In this document: piece by piece, positions 1 to 7,238 of the stretch
How positions within the stretch are numbered: the first letter of the stretch is position 1
How the letters are laid out: every line of letters begins with the position of its first letter
Origin: Pseudomonas anatoliensis
GTDB taxonomy: Bacteria > Pseudomonadota > Gammaproteobacteria > Pseudomonadales > Pseudomonadaceae
DNA length: 64,000 nucleotides
Assembly: GCF_017976235.1 (NCBI RefSeq)
Contig: NZ_JACVHC010000007.1
Span: 370,289-434,288, forward strand
Reading direction: 5' to 3'
Program-made: the position numbers and the translations under genes
Notes under the pieces: model-generated
The model's database searches: none
What the model saw: the letters and a program-made list of their open reading frames with translations, nothing else
Told to the model about the DNA's origin: nothing

Positions 1-28
1 GTAGGAGTGAGCCTGCTCGCGATAGCGG
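1..28. repeat. REP-like half palindrome (GTAGGAGTGAGCC family), cut by window edge
   Basis: The first bases match the REP family seen again at 15938-16031 (GTAGGAGTGAGCCTGCTCGC). Its partner arm, if any, lies left of the window. The rest of the stretch up to base 193 shows no gene. Confidence 0.6.
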
Positions 29-193
29 CTGACCGCCGCCCCATTCCTGTCTGAATACACCGAATCCAAACTGTAGGAACCAGTCTGCAGGCAATGCCTC
101 ACCTGCAGGCGCAGGCGAGATTTTTGGGAGGGGTGACGTTAGAATGCCATCACTTTCGCAACGCAAATCAAAAGGAATGAATAAGGGCTCATA

Positions 194-901
194 TTGTTCG
201 GGCTGGTGTTTGTGCTGACCGTCGTGTTTGCCGTTTATGGGGTGGTTGGCCTGATAGCACCGAAGGTATACAGGAACAAAAAAACCGGCAACGTCCCTGG
301 CCGGTTGAGCAGTTTTCTGACGGGGATATTGCTGACGTCGCTGTCCTTCGCTCTTCTGACCTATCTCTCAACCCAAATTCAGCACGCCGGTAGATCTGAG
401 GTGGTGTCCGCCAGCGCCAACCGCAACGCTGCACCTTCAGCGACCTCGTTGGGGCTGACTGCTCCCGAATTCCATGATGCGTTCAACGCTGCCATTGGCC
501 GATACAATAAAAGTTATAAAATCGCCGACTTTGAAGTACGGACAGGTGGAGCCCAGCCAACGTTCTTGTATCAATTGAGCAACGATCTGCTGATGCAGGG
601 AACCATTGATACTAATGATGCCAATGTAGATGGCGTGACCCTGATGATTTTTTCGCCGAGCGGAAGCGAGGAAGAGCAGCGGCGGATATTGACCGTTTTG
701 CTTGCGACGACTGAGGCACTCAACCCTGATATCCCGGTGGAGGAAAACAAGAAAATCGTCATGGACGTGTTCCATGACTCTATTGCGAATTTCAACTCCA
801 AGCTGGGCGTCCAGCGGATAGTCGGCGACCTGACTTACTCATCGATCACGCTTGAATACACGGGAATGTGGTTCGTTATCACAAAGAGCAACAAGAGCTG
901 A
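194..901 (+). CDS. Unrecognised protein with two N-terminal membrane segments
   Basis: I do not recognise this 235-residue protein. Residues 1-18 and about 38-58 are hydrophobic and flank a short basic loop (YRNKKTG), which suggests two membrane helices. The remainder, after about residue 75, is a soluble alpha/beta-looking domain with no motif I can name. The proposed start is TTG at 194, preceded by AAGGG six bases upstream. An ATG at 177 is in another frame and stops within 14 codons. A 9-bp hairpin follows the stop. A weak start codon and lack of a named family keep the confidence moderate. Confidence 0.6.
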   Translation: MFGLVFVLTVVFAVYGVVGLIAPKVYRNKKTGNVPGRLSSFLTGILLTSLSFALLTYLSTQIQHAGRSEVVSASANRNAAPSATSLGLTAPEFHDAFNAAIGRYNKSYKIADFEVRTGGAQPTFLYQLSNDLLMQGTIDTNDANVDGVTLMIFSPSGSEEEQRRILTVLLATTEALNPDIPVEENKKIVMDVFHDSIANFNSKLGVQRIVGDLTYSSITLEYTGMWFVITKSNKS

Positions 902-921
902 GTGTTCACCAGCACATAAAC

Positions 922-953
922 ATCCGCGACCTTTTCATCAGGAAGTCGCGGAT
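922..953 (+). terminator. Stem-loop after the 194-901 gene, possible terminator
   Basis: ATCCGCGAC at 922-930 pairs perfectly with GTCGCGGAT at 945-953 around a 14-base loop. There is no T run after it, so it may act as a Rho-dependent or processing hairpin rather than as a classic intrinsic terminator. Confidence 0.4.
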
Positions 954-1131
954 TACCAATATCAAATTCCCCGTCGCAAAGCGTTTGCCTGGCACCGCCC
1001 ATCCTTTATGAATGCATCCAATCGGTGTGGGTTCTGATTTTGCTTTTCTGTCGGAGCTGCGGTGTGATGATTCGACTTGCCAGCGATGGCGGCCTGACAG
1101 CCGGCCAATTTCTTGGGGTTGTACGCATCCC

Positions 1132-1209
1132 TGTAGGAGCTGCCGCAGGCTGCGATCTTTTGATCTTGCTTTTGAAAAATCAAAAGATCGCAGCCTGCGG
1201 CAGCTCCTG
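1132..1209. repeat. REP palindrome pair (REPIN-like)
   Basis: Two inverted arms (TGTAGGAGCTGCCGCAGGC and its complement) flank a short A/T-rich centre with AAAAGATCGCAGCC. This is the main REP family of the window. Bases 954-1131 and 1210-1265 show no gene. Confidence 0.85.
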
Positions 1210-1265
1210 CCTTTGCGTATTTCAATTCTGGATGTTTAACGGTGTTTCGAATTCGCGGAACCTTC

Positions 1266-1554
1266 CCACAATGTTTTCAGGTTGTCCGTCGGACGTCCGG
1301 TCTCTAGCCTGTGTTCGTCGCTGCCAAATCAGCGACCGGGATTGGAAACCCCGACGTGAACCGAGCGCATTAGCGCTTTTCATGACGTATGCTTGCGCAC
1401 CTTTATTGTGTGCACTCCGTTATGGCGGCTGTGCGCGGGAGACCTTCGGGTCAACCGGGTTCTCCGTTCCCCGGGTTTCCAGCCTGCGTACAGCTGCCAC
1501 CTATTCGTTCGGAAACCGAATGGGCCAGCTCCACTTCAGGATCGGAGATTCACC
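1266..1554 (+). promoter_or_regulatory. Hairpin-rich leader upstream of the DUF6124-like gene
   Basis: This 290-base stretch holds several hairpins visible by eye: AGCGC/GCGCT with an ATTA loop (1364-1377) followed by TTTT; GACC-TTCG-GGTC with a stable UUCG tetraloop (1441-1452); AACCGGG against CCCGGGTT (about 1454-1487); and TTCGG-AAA-CCGAA (1508-1520). Open frames run through it in two registers, one of them in frame with the following gene, but none has a good start. From memory, similar blocks precede DUF3077/DUF6124 genes in other Pseudomonas and resemble DNA encoding the phage Ash family; this is not verified. Confidence 0.4.
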
Positions 1555-1932
1555 ATGAAAAAACCAACACCCAACCCGCCAGAATCCGAAGCCACCCCCG
1601 ACACCACATCCCCCTACGCCACAGTCGACAGCAAAAAACTCCACGAAGCCGCCGACCGCGCCCTCGATTACTACCTCCGTCCCGACCCCGGCATCATGGC
1701 CAGCACCAACGAGCCGGAAGCCATGTACTTCGCTAACCCCAGGTACAACACCGAATCCCTGCTCGCCAACGCCAGCGAAACCCTCGGCTCGGCCAGTGAA
1801 ATGCTCAACAACTTCGCTGCTTTGCTGCCGCCCTCACACCGCAAGACCGCGCTCGGTATTGCACAAGTCGTGATGCTGGGCGAACTGGCCGTCAATCAAG
1901 CCCTCGATCACGTCGAGTTGAAGGATGGCTAA
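1555..1932 (+). CDS. DUF6124/DUF3077-family protein
   Basis: The 125-residue protein has the layout I associate with the Pseudomonas DUF3077/DUF6124 family: a Pro-rich N-terminus, SPYATVDSKKLHEAADRALD near residues 21-40, then a helical C-terminal half with NASETLGSASEML and a final ALGIAQVVMLGE segment. The function is unknown. ATG 1555 is chosen because GGAG lies seven bases upstream; a longer in-frame reading from 1393 crosses the leader and has no ribosome site. The stop overlaps the start of the next microprotein by eight bases, so the two are probably co-translated. Confidence 0.75.
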   Translation: MKKPTPNPPESEATPDTTSPYATVDSKKLHEAADRALDYYLRPDPGIMASTNEPEAMYFANPRYNTESLLANASETLGSASEMLNNFAALLPPSHRKTALGIAQVVMLGELAVNQALDHVELKDG

Positions 1933-2092
1933 TTCCCCGAAGATCCAAAACGATCAGGAAGTAGAAAAGCGCCGTCTGACCTTGGAAGCGTTGGCCGATG
2001 TGGATGCTGGTCGCGTTATTGATGATCAAGCAGTGCAGGACTGGGCTGAATCTTTGAGTTGCCCGGAATCACCATCCAAGAGTCCCCCATAA
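1925..2092 (+). CDS. Orphan antitoxin-like 55-residue protein
   Basis: ATG at 1925 overlaps the end of the DUF6124-like gene by eight bases, with AAGG just upstream. The peptide is charged and helical at first (DQEVEKRRLTLEALADVDAG), then reads GRVIDDQAVQDWAESL. This last part resembles the C-terminal tail of CopG/Phd-type antitoxins that partner RelE/ParE toxins. No toxin follows on this strand. The nearest toxin gene (2195-2464) is on the opposite strand with its own antitoxin. The antitoxin reading is inference from the tail motif; the open frame itself is clear and ends just before a terminator. Confidence 0.55.
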   Translation: MANSPKIQNDQEVEKRRLTLEALADVDAGRVIDDQAVQDWAESLSCPESPSKSPP

Positions 2093-2111
2093 CTCAGGAA
2101 GGATGGGAAAC

Positions 2112-2144
2112 AAAAAACGCGATCCTCGAAAAGGTCGCGTTTTT
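2112..2144 (+). terminator. Intrinsic terminator after the 1555-2092 operon
   Basis: AAAACGCGA (about 2114-2122) pairs with TCGCGTTTTT (2135-2144). It could serve both strands, because an A run precedes the stem, and the toxin gene on the minus strand ends 50 bases to the right. Confidence 0.75.
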
Positions 2145-2194
2145 GTCGTTAACAAAATAATTACGTTTGATCTGCCGGCATTTTTCGGTCTGCG

Positions 2195-2464
2195 TTATGG
2201 ATATTCCTGACGCGCATGCAAAATGCTCAAAATATTTATCCGACCCACCACTTGATAAATGATCAGGTAGTTGGGGTGCACAACCATCTCGCGAGTGCCG
2301 GGCGCTCGACCTATTCGATAGAGGTGTGGATGTTGAGCAAGGGTAACCGTAGCACCTTCGATAGCTTGGGAAAGTCTGTCAGCCGCTACTAAGTTCCGGT
2401 CACTGATGTAATCAAGGATTTTCAGGAGTTCAGCCCGAGCTTCGGGCTGCCACTCAACCTGCAT
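2195..2464 (-). CDS. Type II toxin, RelE/ParE family
   Basis: The 89-residue protein fits the ParE fold in length and pattern. It opens with QVEWQPEARAELLKILDYI, has the helix-helix-sheet layout, the mid-protein GTREMVVHPNYLIIYQV strand and the C-terminal ILSILHARQ strand. ParE toxins attack DNA gyrase while RelE members cleave mRNA on ribosomes; sequence alone does not decide which applies. Its ATG overlaps the last 11 bases of the antitoxin gene, so translation is coupled. This is a complete-looking toxin with no frameshift. Confidence 0.85.
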   Translation of the reverse strand: MQVEWQPEARAELLKILDYISDRNLVAADRLSQAIEGATVTLAQHPHLYRIGRAPGTREMVVHPNYLIIYQVVGRINILSILHARQEYP

Positions 2465-2660
2465 CGTATTTTTTACGCTTTGCTTCCATTAGGGCACGCA
2501 TCTCGACCATAACCTGATCATTTGGAATGCTCGGTCGTGGATCATTCATAGAAGCCTGCACTTTGGCGATCAACCAGCGATCATAGCTCGCAGCTTGCTC
2601 TTCAAGGTCAAGATCTGAAACGACTGGGCACAGTGGGTCGATTAAAGACGGGTCGATCAT
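2454..2660 (-). CDS. Cognate antitoxin of the ParE/RelE-like toxin
   Basis: The 68-residue protein is acidic in its first half (SDLDLEEQAASYDRWL) and ends in a basic helix (ALMEAKRKKYDAG). This is typical of small antitoxins annotated beside ParE/RelE toxins; the DPRPSIPNDQVMVEM stretch is characteristic of this group. ATG at 2660 is chosen because GGAGG lies six bases upstream; the open frame extends 28 codons further without a ribosome site. It should neutralise the toxin encoded by the overlapping downstream gene and may repress its own promoter. Confidence 0.8.
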   Translation of the reverse strand: MIDPSLIDPLCPVVSDLDLEEQAASYDRWLIAKVQASMNDPRPSIPNDQVMVEMRALMEAKRKKYDAG

Positions 2661-2906
2661 GGCACCTCCGGGTTTAATGCCTCGAAGTCTATTCGGTAAA
2701 GCATTTGCTGTCGTCGCTGGCTGGATGAATAGCACGTTGGTCAAGCTCCATGAGGATCAATTTGTCCCGAAGAATCCTAGACGCCGTACTTCCGACGGCC
2801 AACCGCCAGAAGTGGTAGGAAAACACCACCGATTTACTAAAAGCTTTCTTTTTTCTGTAGGACTCGGCTGATCTGACAAGCCTCGCATGTGGTTACGTCA
2901 GCCTAC

Positions 2907-2944
2907 AAAAAAACCGCGACCCCCCCTTAACCAGAGAATCGCGG
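2907..2944 (-). terminator. Intrinsic terminator after csgA-like gene
   Basis: Read on the minus strand, CCGCGA and TCGCGG pair around a loop of about 19 bases and are followed by seven T residues (plus-strand A run 2907-2913). It marks the 3' end of the curli-like operon. Bases 2661-2906 hold no supported gene. Confidence 0.8.
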
Positions 2945-2962
2945 CCCATCAACACCCAACCC

Positions 2963-4414
2963 TTACTGCTGCAAAACACTCGCCTGGTTAGCCGACCCAA
3001 ACTGCTGAATATTCGCCGTCTGCGTAACCCCACTCTGATCGACATTGGCGATGTTCCCCATCCCCCCCTGGGTCACATACGCCACGTTCATCGTATCCGC
3101 CTGCTTGACAGTGATCATGTTGTCGCTGCCATACAGCTGCGCGGTGTACGCCTGGTTGCCAGTCCCGGATTGATCAAACTCAGCACTGTTGCCGGTGCCG
3201 TTCGACGAGCCCTGCACCAGGTTGGTAGTCCCGCGCTGGTCGGCGATGAGGATGTTGTCGCTGCCGTTCTGATCAAAATACAACTCGTTGTAGGAATCAG
3301 CCTGACTGACCGTGGTTTTGTTGCCGGTGCCAGTCTGGTTGGTGGTCATGATCTGGCCGACCCCATCCTGAGTGAAGCTGGCAATGTTGCCACTGCCGGC
3401 CTGGGTGACCGTCGCGCGTTGGGCGCTGCCGAACTGGCCACCCGATTGCGGGCCTTTCCAGTTGCTGGCGTAGACCTTGTTGTCGTTGCCCACGGAGGTG
3501 GCGGTCAACACGTGGCTGTCGCCGTTCTGGTAGGTGAAGTGCACGTTGCCGTTGCCGACTTGATACAGCGCCAGCGTCGAGTTGACCGACTCGAACTGGT
3601 CGGCATAGATCGCGTTGGTATTGCCGATCTGGGTGACGGCGGCGTTGTTGTTTTCGCCGAAGCTTTGGTCGACCACGGTTTCGTTGCTGTCGCCGTATTG
3701 GTTGATGGTGGCTTGGCTGGCCAGTTGCGAGTCTTGCCAGACTTCGCTGCCGTTCATGTTGCCCAACTGGTTGACGGTGATGTTGCCGCCCGTGCCGTTG
3801 CGCTGGTCGGCGTAGGCGTAGTTACTTTCGCCGGCCTGGTTGATGCCGATCTGCCCGCCGTTGTGGAGGACCTGCTCGGCGGTGCCGTAGTTGGCGGTGC
3901 CGTATTGGGTGATCACTGAGCTGTTGCCCACGCCTTCGTAAAGTTGTTCGATGTTGGCTTCGTTGCTGTCGCCGAACTGCAAGGTTTTGCCTTCGCTGCC
4001 GTTCTGCGAGTCCTGATAGACGAACGAGAAGTTGCCGGTGCCTTGCTGTTGTTGCAGCGCCTGGTTGCCGGCGCCGAAGCCGAGCGACTGGCTGGCGTGG
4101 CTGGTGTTGAACGCGCCGACCTGTTGCTGGGTGATCACACCGTTGTTTTCGAACAGTTGCTCGGCGTAACCGGCGTTGTAGTCACCAACGGCATCTTGGG
4201 TGATGACGCTGGTGGCGTTGTCTTGCACGGCAGCGGCGTCGTTGCCTTGACCGAGCTGGGTCTGGGTGGCGGTGCTGAACGGGGCCTGTAGCTGTTTTAC
4301 ATCGGCGATGTTGGCGGTACCGGCCTGGTTCTGGGTGGAGAGGCTGTCGTCGGCCATGGCCTGGGCACTGATCATGACCAGGATCGCGGCGGTGAGGGGC
4401 GTCAATTTGAACAT
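2963..4414 (-). CDS. csgA: Curlin-repeat major subunit (CsgA-like amyloid)
   Basis: This 483-residue secreted protein has a signal peptide ending AQAMA (about residue 21). It then carries about twenty imperfect repeats of roughly 22 residues built on Q-x-G-x-x-N-x-x-x-x-x-Q, for example QFGDSNEANIEQ, QAGESNYAYADQ and QIGNTNAIYADQ. This is the curlin repeat, which stacks into the beta-helical core of extracellular amyloid fibres. E. coli CsgA has about 150 residues and five repeats, so this copy is about three times longer. GGAG eight bases upstream supports ATG 4414. It is the last gene of the minus-strand cluster, 28 bases after the csgB-like gene. Assignment to CsgA rather than FapC rests on the short regular repeats. 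Confidence 0.85.
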   Translation of the reverse strand: MFKLTPLTAAILVMISAQAMADDSLSTQNQAGTANIADVKQLQAPFSTATQTQLGQGNDAAAVQDNATSVITQDAVGDYNAGYAEQLFENNGVITQQQVGAFNTSHASQSLGFGAGNQALQQQQGTGNFSFVYQDSQNGSEGKTLQFGDSNEANIEQLYEGVGNSSVITQYGTANYGTAEQVLHNGGQIGINQAGESNYAYADQRNGTGGNITVNQLGNMNGSEVWQDSQLASQATINQYGDSNETVVDQSFGENNNAAVTQIGNTNAIYADQFESVNSTLALYQVGNGNVHFTYQNGDSHVLTATSVGNDNKVYASNWKGPQSGGQFGSAQRATVTQAGSGNIASFTQDGVGQIMTTNQTGTGNKTTVSQADSYNELYFDQNGSDNILIADQRGTTNLVQGSSNGTGNSAEFDQSGTGNQAYTAQLYGSDNMITVKQADTMNVAYVTQGGMGNIANVDQSGVTQTANIQQFGSANQASVLQQ

Positions 4415-4442
4415 GATGATATCTCCAAGGGGTTGCAGTGCT

Positions 4443-4907
4443 TTAGCGGTATTGCTTGACCGAGACGCTCATGCCGTTGCCCGACTGGGTCACGGCGCTT
4501 TGCAGCCCCGCGCCGGCCTGGTCGATGCTGGCGTCGTTGTTGTTGCCGTTTTGCGAAATCTGCGCGCGGTTGTGGCTGCCGTTTTGCGTGATCGAAGCGG
4601 CGTTGCCGGAACCGTTCTGGGTGATCAAAGCCATCAGGTCGCTGCCTTGTTGCAGGATGTACGCCTCCTGATTGCTGCCTGACTGAACGATCCGCCCAAG
4701 CAGCGACTGACCGTTCTGAGAGAGCAGGGCGACGTTGGCCTGGCCGATCTGCTCGATCAGGGCTTGCTGGCCCATGGGGAGGGGCAGTTCGCCGAGGTCG
4801 ATGCTGGTGGGCGCCAGGTCATCGTTCTCCATTAAATCGTCGGCGCGTACACCCGCACTGGCGCACAAGGCGAGCAGGCAAAGCAGGGTGGCGGTCGGCG
4901 TGTTCAT
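4443..4907 (-). CDS. csgB: Curlin minor subunit / nucleator (CsgB-like)
   Basis: The 154-residue protein has a signal peptide (cleavage near GVRA-DD, residue 22), an acidic linker, and about five curlin-type repeats such as QIGQANVALLSQ, QNGSGNAASITQ and QSGNGMSVSVKQ, ending in a basic QYR tail. A short repeat protein with a charged C-terminus placed directly before the larger curlin gene matches the csgBA order. In E. coli CsgB sits on the outer membrane and seeds CsgA fibres. AGGACA upstream of ATG 4907 is the likely ribosome site. The nucleator role is inferred from order and size. Confidence 0.75.
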   Translation of the reverse strand: MNTPTATLLCLLALCASAGVRADDLMENDDLAPTSIDLGELPLPMGQQALIEQIGQANVALLSQNGQSLLGRIVQSGSNQEAYILQQGSDLMALITQNGSGNAASITQNGSHNRAQISQNGNNNDASIDQAGAGLQSAVTQSGNGMSVSVKQYR

Positions 4908-4940
4908 GGCGTTGTCCTGTGTTGATGTGGCCGAGCCTTT

Positions 4941-4968
4941 GCCCCACCCACCGGAAGGTGGGCGGGGC
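4941..4968 (-). promoter_or_regulatory. Strong hairpin between the secreted-protein gene and csgB-like gene
   Basis: A near-perfect stem of 12 pairs (GCCCC.CCCACC against GGTGGG.GGGGC) closes on a four-base loop in the 67-base gap. No T run follows on either strand. It could attenuate read-through or protect an mRNA end, giving different levels for the upstream secreted proteins and the curlin subunits. Confidence 0.5.
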
Positions 4969-4974
4969 GCAGGG

Positions 4975-7203
4975 TCAGAGTGTGTTTACCGAGACCGTGC
5001 GCACGGTGCCTTGGGACGAACGAATGGTTGCGGTCGGGTTAGCCGATGGCACTATCAACGTGTTGGCCAGCGTCAGCCGCCAGCGTCCGGTCAACGGCAC
5101 CGTGGTCGTGCCCAGCGTTACCAGCCCGGTCGGGGTGGTGACTTGCACAGTGATGGTGTTGCCAGTGGTCACTGAAGAAGTGCCGGTGAAGTCCCAGTTG
5201 AAGCGACCGCCGGAACGCGCCTGCACGGTAGAAACGGTGACCGCGAAGTTTTCCGCCGCTGGCCGTGGCGACACTTGCACCGTGACCGTGGCCGGCGTCG
5301 ACAGGGCGCCTACGCTGTCCCGGGCGATGTAGGTGAAGGTCGTGGTGAACGCGGTTGTCACGGTGGCCGGTGGGGTGTAGGTGACCACCGCGCCGTTAGT
5401 GCTGACCGTACCGCGGCCGGCGGCCGGTTGAGTCAGGCTGTTCACTGCCAGTGGTACGTTGCCTTCCGGATCGCTGTCGTTGGCGAGCACGTTGATCGGG
5501 ATGGCTACCCCTAAAGTGGCGATGCTGTCGGCTACGGCGGTTGGTGCCTGGTTCGGCGCGACAGTAATCGTCACGGTCGCCGGGTTGGCCGAAGCCAGGC
5601 CCTTGGCGTCCTGCGCCTTGTAGGTGAAGGTGGTGGTCAGCGGTGCATTCACTACGGCTGGCGGGGTGTAAACCACCGATGTGGTGCCGTTGAGGACGAC
5701 GCTGCCTTGGCCGGCTGCCGGTTGCGTCAACGCGGTGATACCCAGCGGTGTGTCGCCGTCAGGGTCGCTGTCGTTGGTCAGCAGGTTGAGGGTGACTGGC
5801 ACACCGAAACTGGTGGAGCCTGCGTCAGCGACGGTCAGCGGGGCCTGGTTTTCACCGGTGTCCGGCGCATTGCCTACGACCACGACGGCCTCGGTGTCAC
5901 TGCCGCCAGCCGCGGACTTCACCGTCACGGTGGCCGGTGGCTGAGTCAGGTCGGCGACGGTGATGCGTTGCAGGGTGCCGGTTTTCGACAGGCGTCCGTA
6001 GCCCTGGGCAACCATGTCCGGGATCGCCACTTCATCGGTCGATGTCGCTTCGATCAGCAGGCTGTGGTTGGCCCAGTTGTAACGTGCAGTCTGCACTTTC
6101 ACCACGTCGGTAAGTTTCGCCGACACGGCGGTTGGACGGGTCGTTCCGGTCGGGTTGGTCGCGGTCACAACCACCACCGGTGGGACTGCGCCAGTGCCAA
6201 GGCGTTGGCCGAAGAACAGTCCGTTGTTGTCGCCCAACAGATTGGTCTGGCATGGCGTCAGCGGCGGACCAGGGAGCAGCGCGACGCTTTCGCGAAAGCA
6301 CAGGGTCGAGCTGTTATCAGCCTTGGCGAACACTTCAGCGCGCACGCCCGCGGCGGTGCGACGATAGGTGGCGCGGTCGATTTCGACCTGGGTTTGCTGA
6401 CGGTTGTCGAGCACTTTGCCGGACAGGCTGAACACGGTGGACTGGATCGTCCCCGCAGGCCCGGTGATGCGCAGGAAGTTGGTGTTGAAGGGGCTGCCGG
6501 TCACCGCTTCGTTGAGGTTCGGGTCGCCGACGAAGGTTTCCGTGGCGCCGGTGTCGGGGTTCACTTCGGTGTAAGGGCCGTTGACGCTGCGCAGGAACGG
6601 CCCGATTGCGCCACCGACGGCGCCGCTGAAATTGCCCGGCGCACCAATGCCGATGTCGCGAGTGATATTGATCGCGCGGCGGCCCGGCGTGGTGACATTG
6701 ACCGTTTCGACGCCGTACGGGTGAGTGATGGTGTAGGTGCCGGCAACCGGGACGTTCACCCGGATGCGGATCCGCGCGAAGCTTTGCTGATCACCGTCCG
6801 CCGGATTTTCCGAGGCGAACGCCGCTTCGATCCCGGCCACGTAGGCGTCCACGCCATAACCGGCGCCATTGTCGGCGATGGTGGTTTCGGCGAGAAACCA
6901 GAACGCTTCCGGCGGCCAGTTATCGGGGAAGATCATCGGCTGGGCATCGTCGTAGATACCCGGCTCAGCCAGCAGAATGCACATGTACGATGGTGGGTTG
7001 CTGGCCGGTACCCGCGAGCTGGCAGCGCGCGACTGGCAAAGCTCCATCGAGAGCTGGTTTTCGTCCTGATACCACATCGGGAATTTCCCGGTGGCGAAGG
7101 TGTAGGGGCCGGGGTCGACGGCGGCCAGTTGCGCGTACGCACTGCCGGTCAGTGAAAGAGCAAGCCCGAGCGCGTTGAGCGCGAAGCGTGGCCACTTGTT
7201 CAT
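4975..7203 (-). CDS. Large secreted protein with two Ig/cadherin-like domains, amyloid-locus partner
   Basis: The protein has 742 residues from ATG 7203, chosen for AGGAGG upstream; the open frame runs 13 codons further into the previous gene. A signal peptide ends at SAYA (residue 24). Residues 26-430 align by eye with the whole neighbouring protein (7239-8585): VDPGPY, WYQD, ELC, SYMC, DDAQP, HPYGV, PGRRAIN and TGSPFNTN recur. Two tandem domains follow, about 452-550 and 551-646, each opening with NQAP and carrying NDSDP-type calcium-binding loops as in cadherin-like bacterial repeats. A Thr-rich C-terminal region ends the protein. An extracellular or surface role is inferred. I do not recognise a named family for the N-terminal part. 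Confidence 0.8.
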   Translation of the reverse strand: MNKWPRFALNALGLALSLTGSAYAQLAAVDPGPYTFATGKFPMWYQDENQLSMELCQSRAASSRVPASNPPSYMCILLAEPGIYDDAQPMIFPDNWPPEAFWFLAETTIADNGAGYGVDAYVAGIEAAFASENPADGDQQSFARIRIRVNVPVAGTYTITHPYGVETVNVTTPGRRAINITRDIGIGAPGNFSGAVGGAIGPFLRSVNGPYTEVNPDTGATETFVGDPNLNEAVTGSPFNTNFLRITGPAGTIQSTVFSLSGKVLDNRQQTQVEIDRATYRRTAAGVRAEVFAKADNSSTLCFRESVALLPGPPLTPCQTNLLGDNNGLFFGQRLGTGAVPPVVVVTATNPTGTTRPTAVSAKLTDVVKVQTARYNWANHSLLIEATSTDEVAIPDMVAQGYGRLSKTGTLQRITVADLTQPPATVTVKSAAGGSDTEAVVVVGNAPDTGENQAPLTVADAGSTSFGVPVTLNLLTNDSDPDGDTPLGITALTQPAAGQGSVVLNGTTSVVYTPPAVVNAPLTTTFTYKAQDAKGLASANPATVTITVAPNQAPTAVADSIATLGVAIPINVLANDSDPEGNVPLAVNSLTQPAAGRGTVSTNGAVVTYTPPATVTTAFTTTFTYIARDSVGALSTPATVTVQVSPRPAAENFAVTVSTVQARSGGRFNWDFTGTSSVTTGNTITVQVTTPTGLVTLGTTTVPLTGRWRLTLANTLIVPSANPTATIRSSQGTVRTVSVNTL

Positions 7204-7238
7204 GATGCCTCCTGATACGGATCTGGGCATGTGAGCGT

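Noticed and set aside
2659..2871. Plus-strand open frame of 70 codons beside the toxin-antitoxin pair
   Set aside because: It starts inside the antitoxin ribosome-site region on the other strand, has no ribosome site and no recognised domain; probably chance.
2963..4414. Repeat-rich region considered as CRISPR or as FapC
   Set aside because: Repeats are coding, imperfect and in frame at about 22 residues, so not CRISPR. The short Q-G-N-Q repeats and csgB neighbour fit curlin, not the long-linker FapC layout, and no other fap gene is present.
5707..7155. Long plus-strand open frame opposite the secreted Ig-like protein gene
   Set aside because: Its composition is rich in Arg/Gly/Val without motifs, and the minus strand has a signal peptide and domain repeats.
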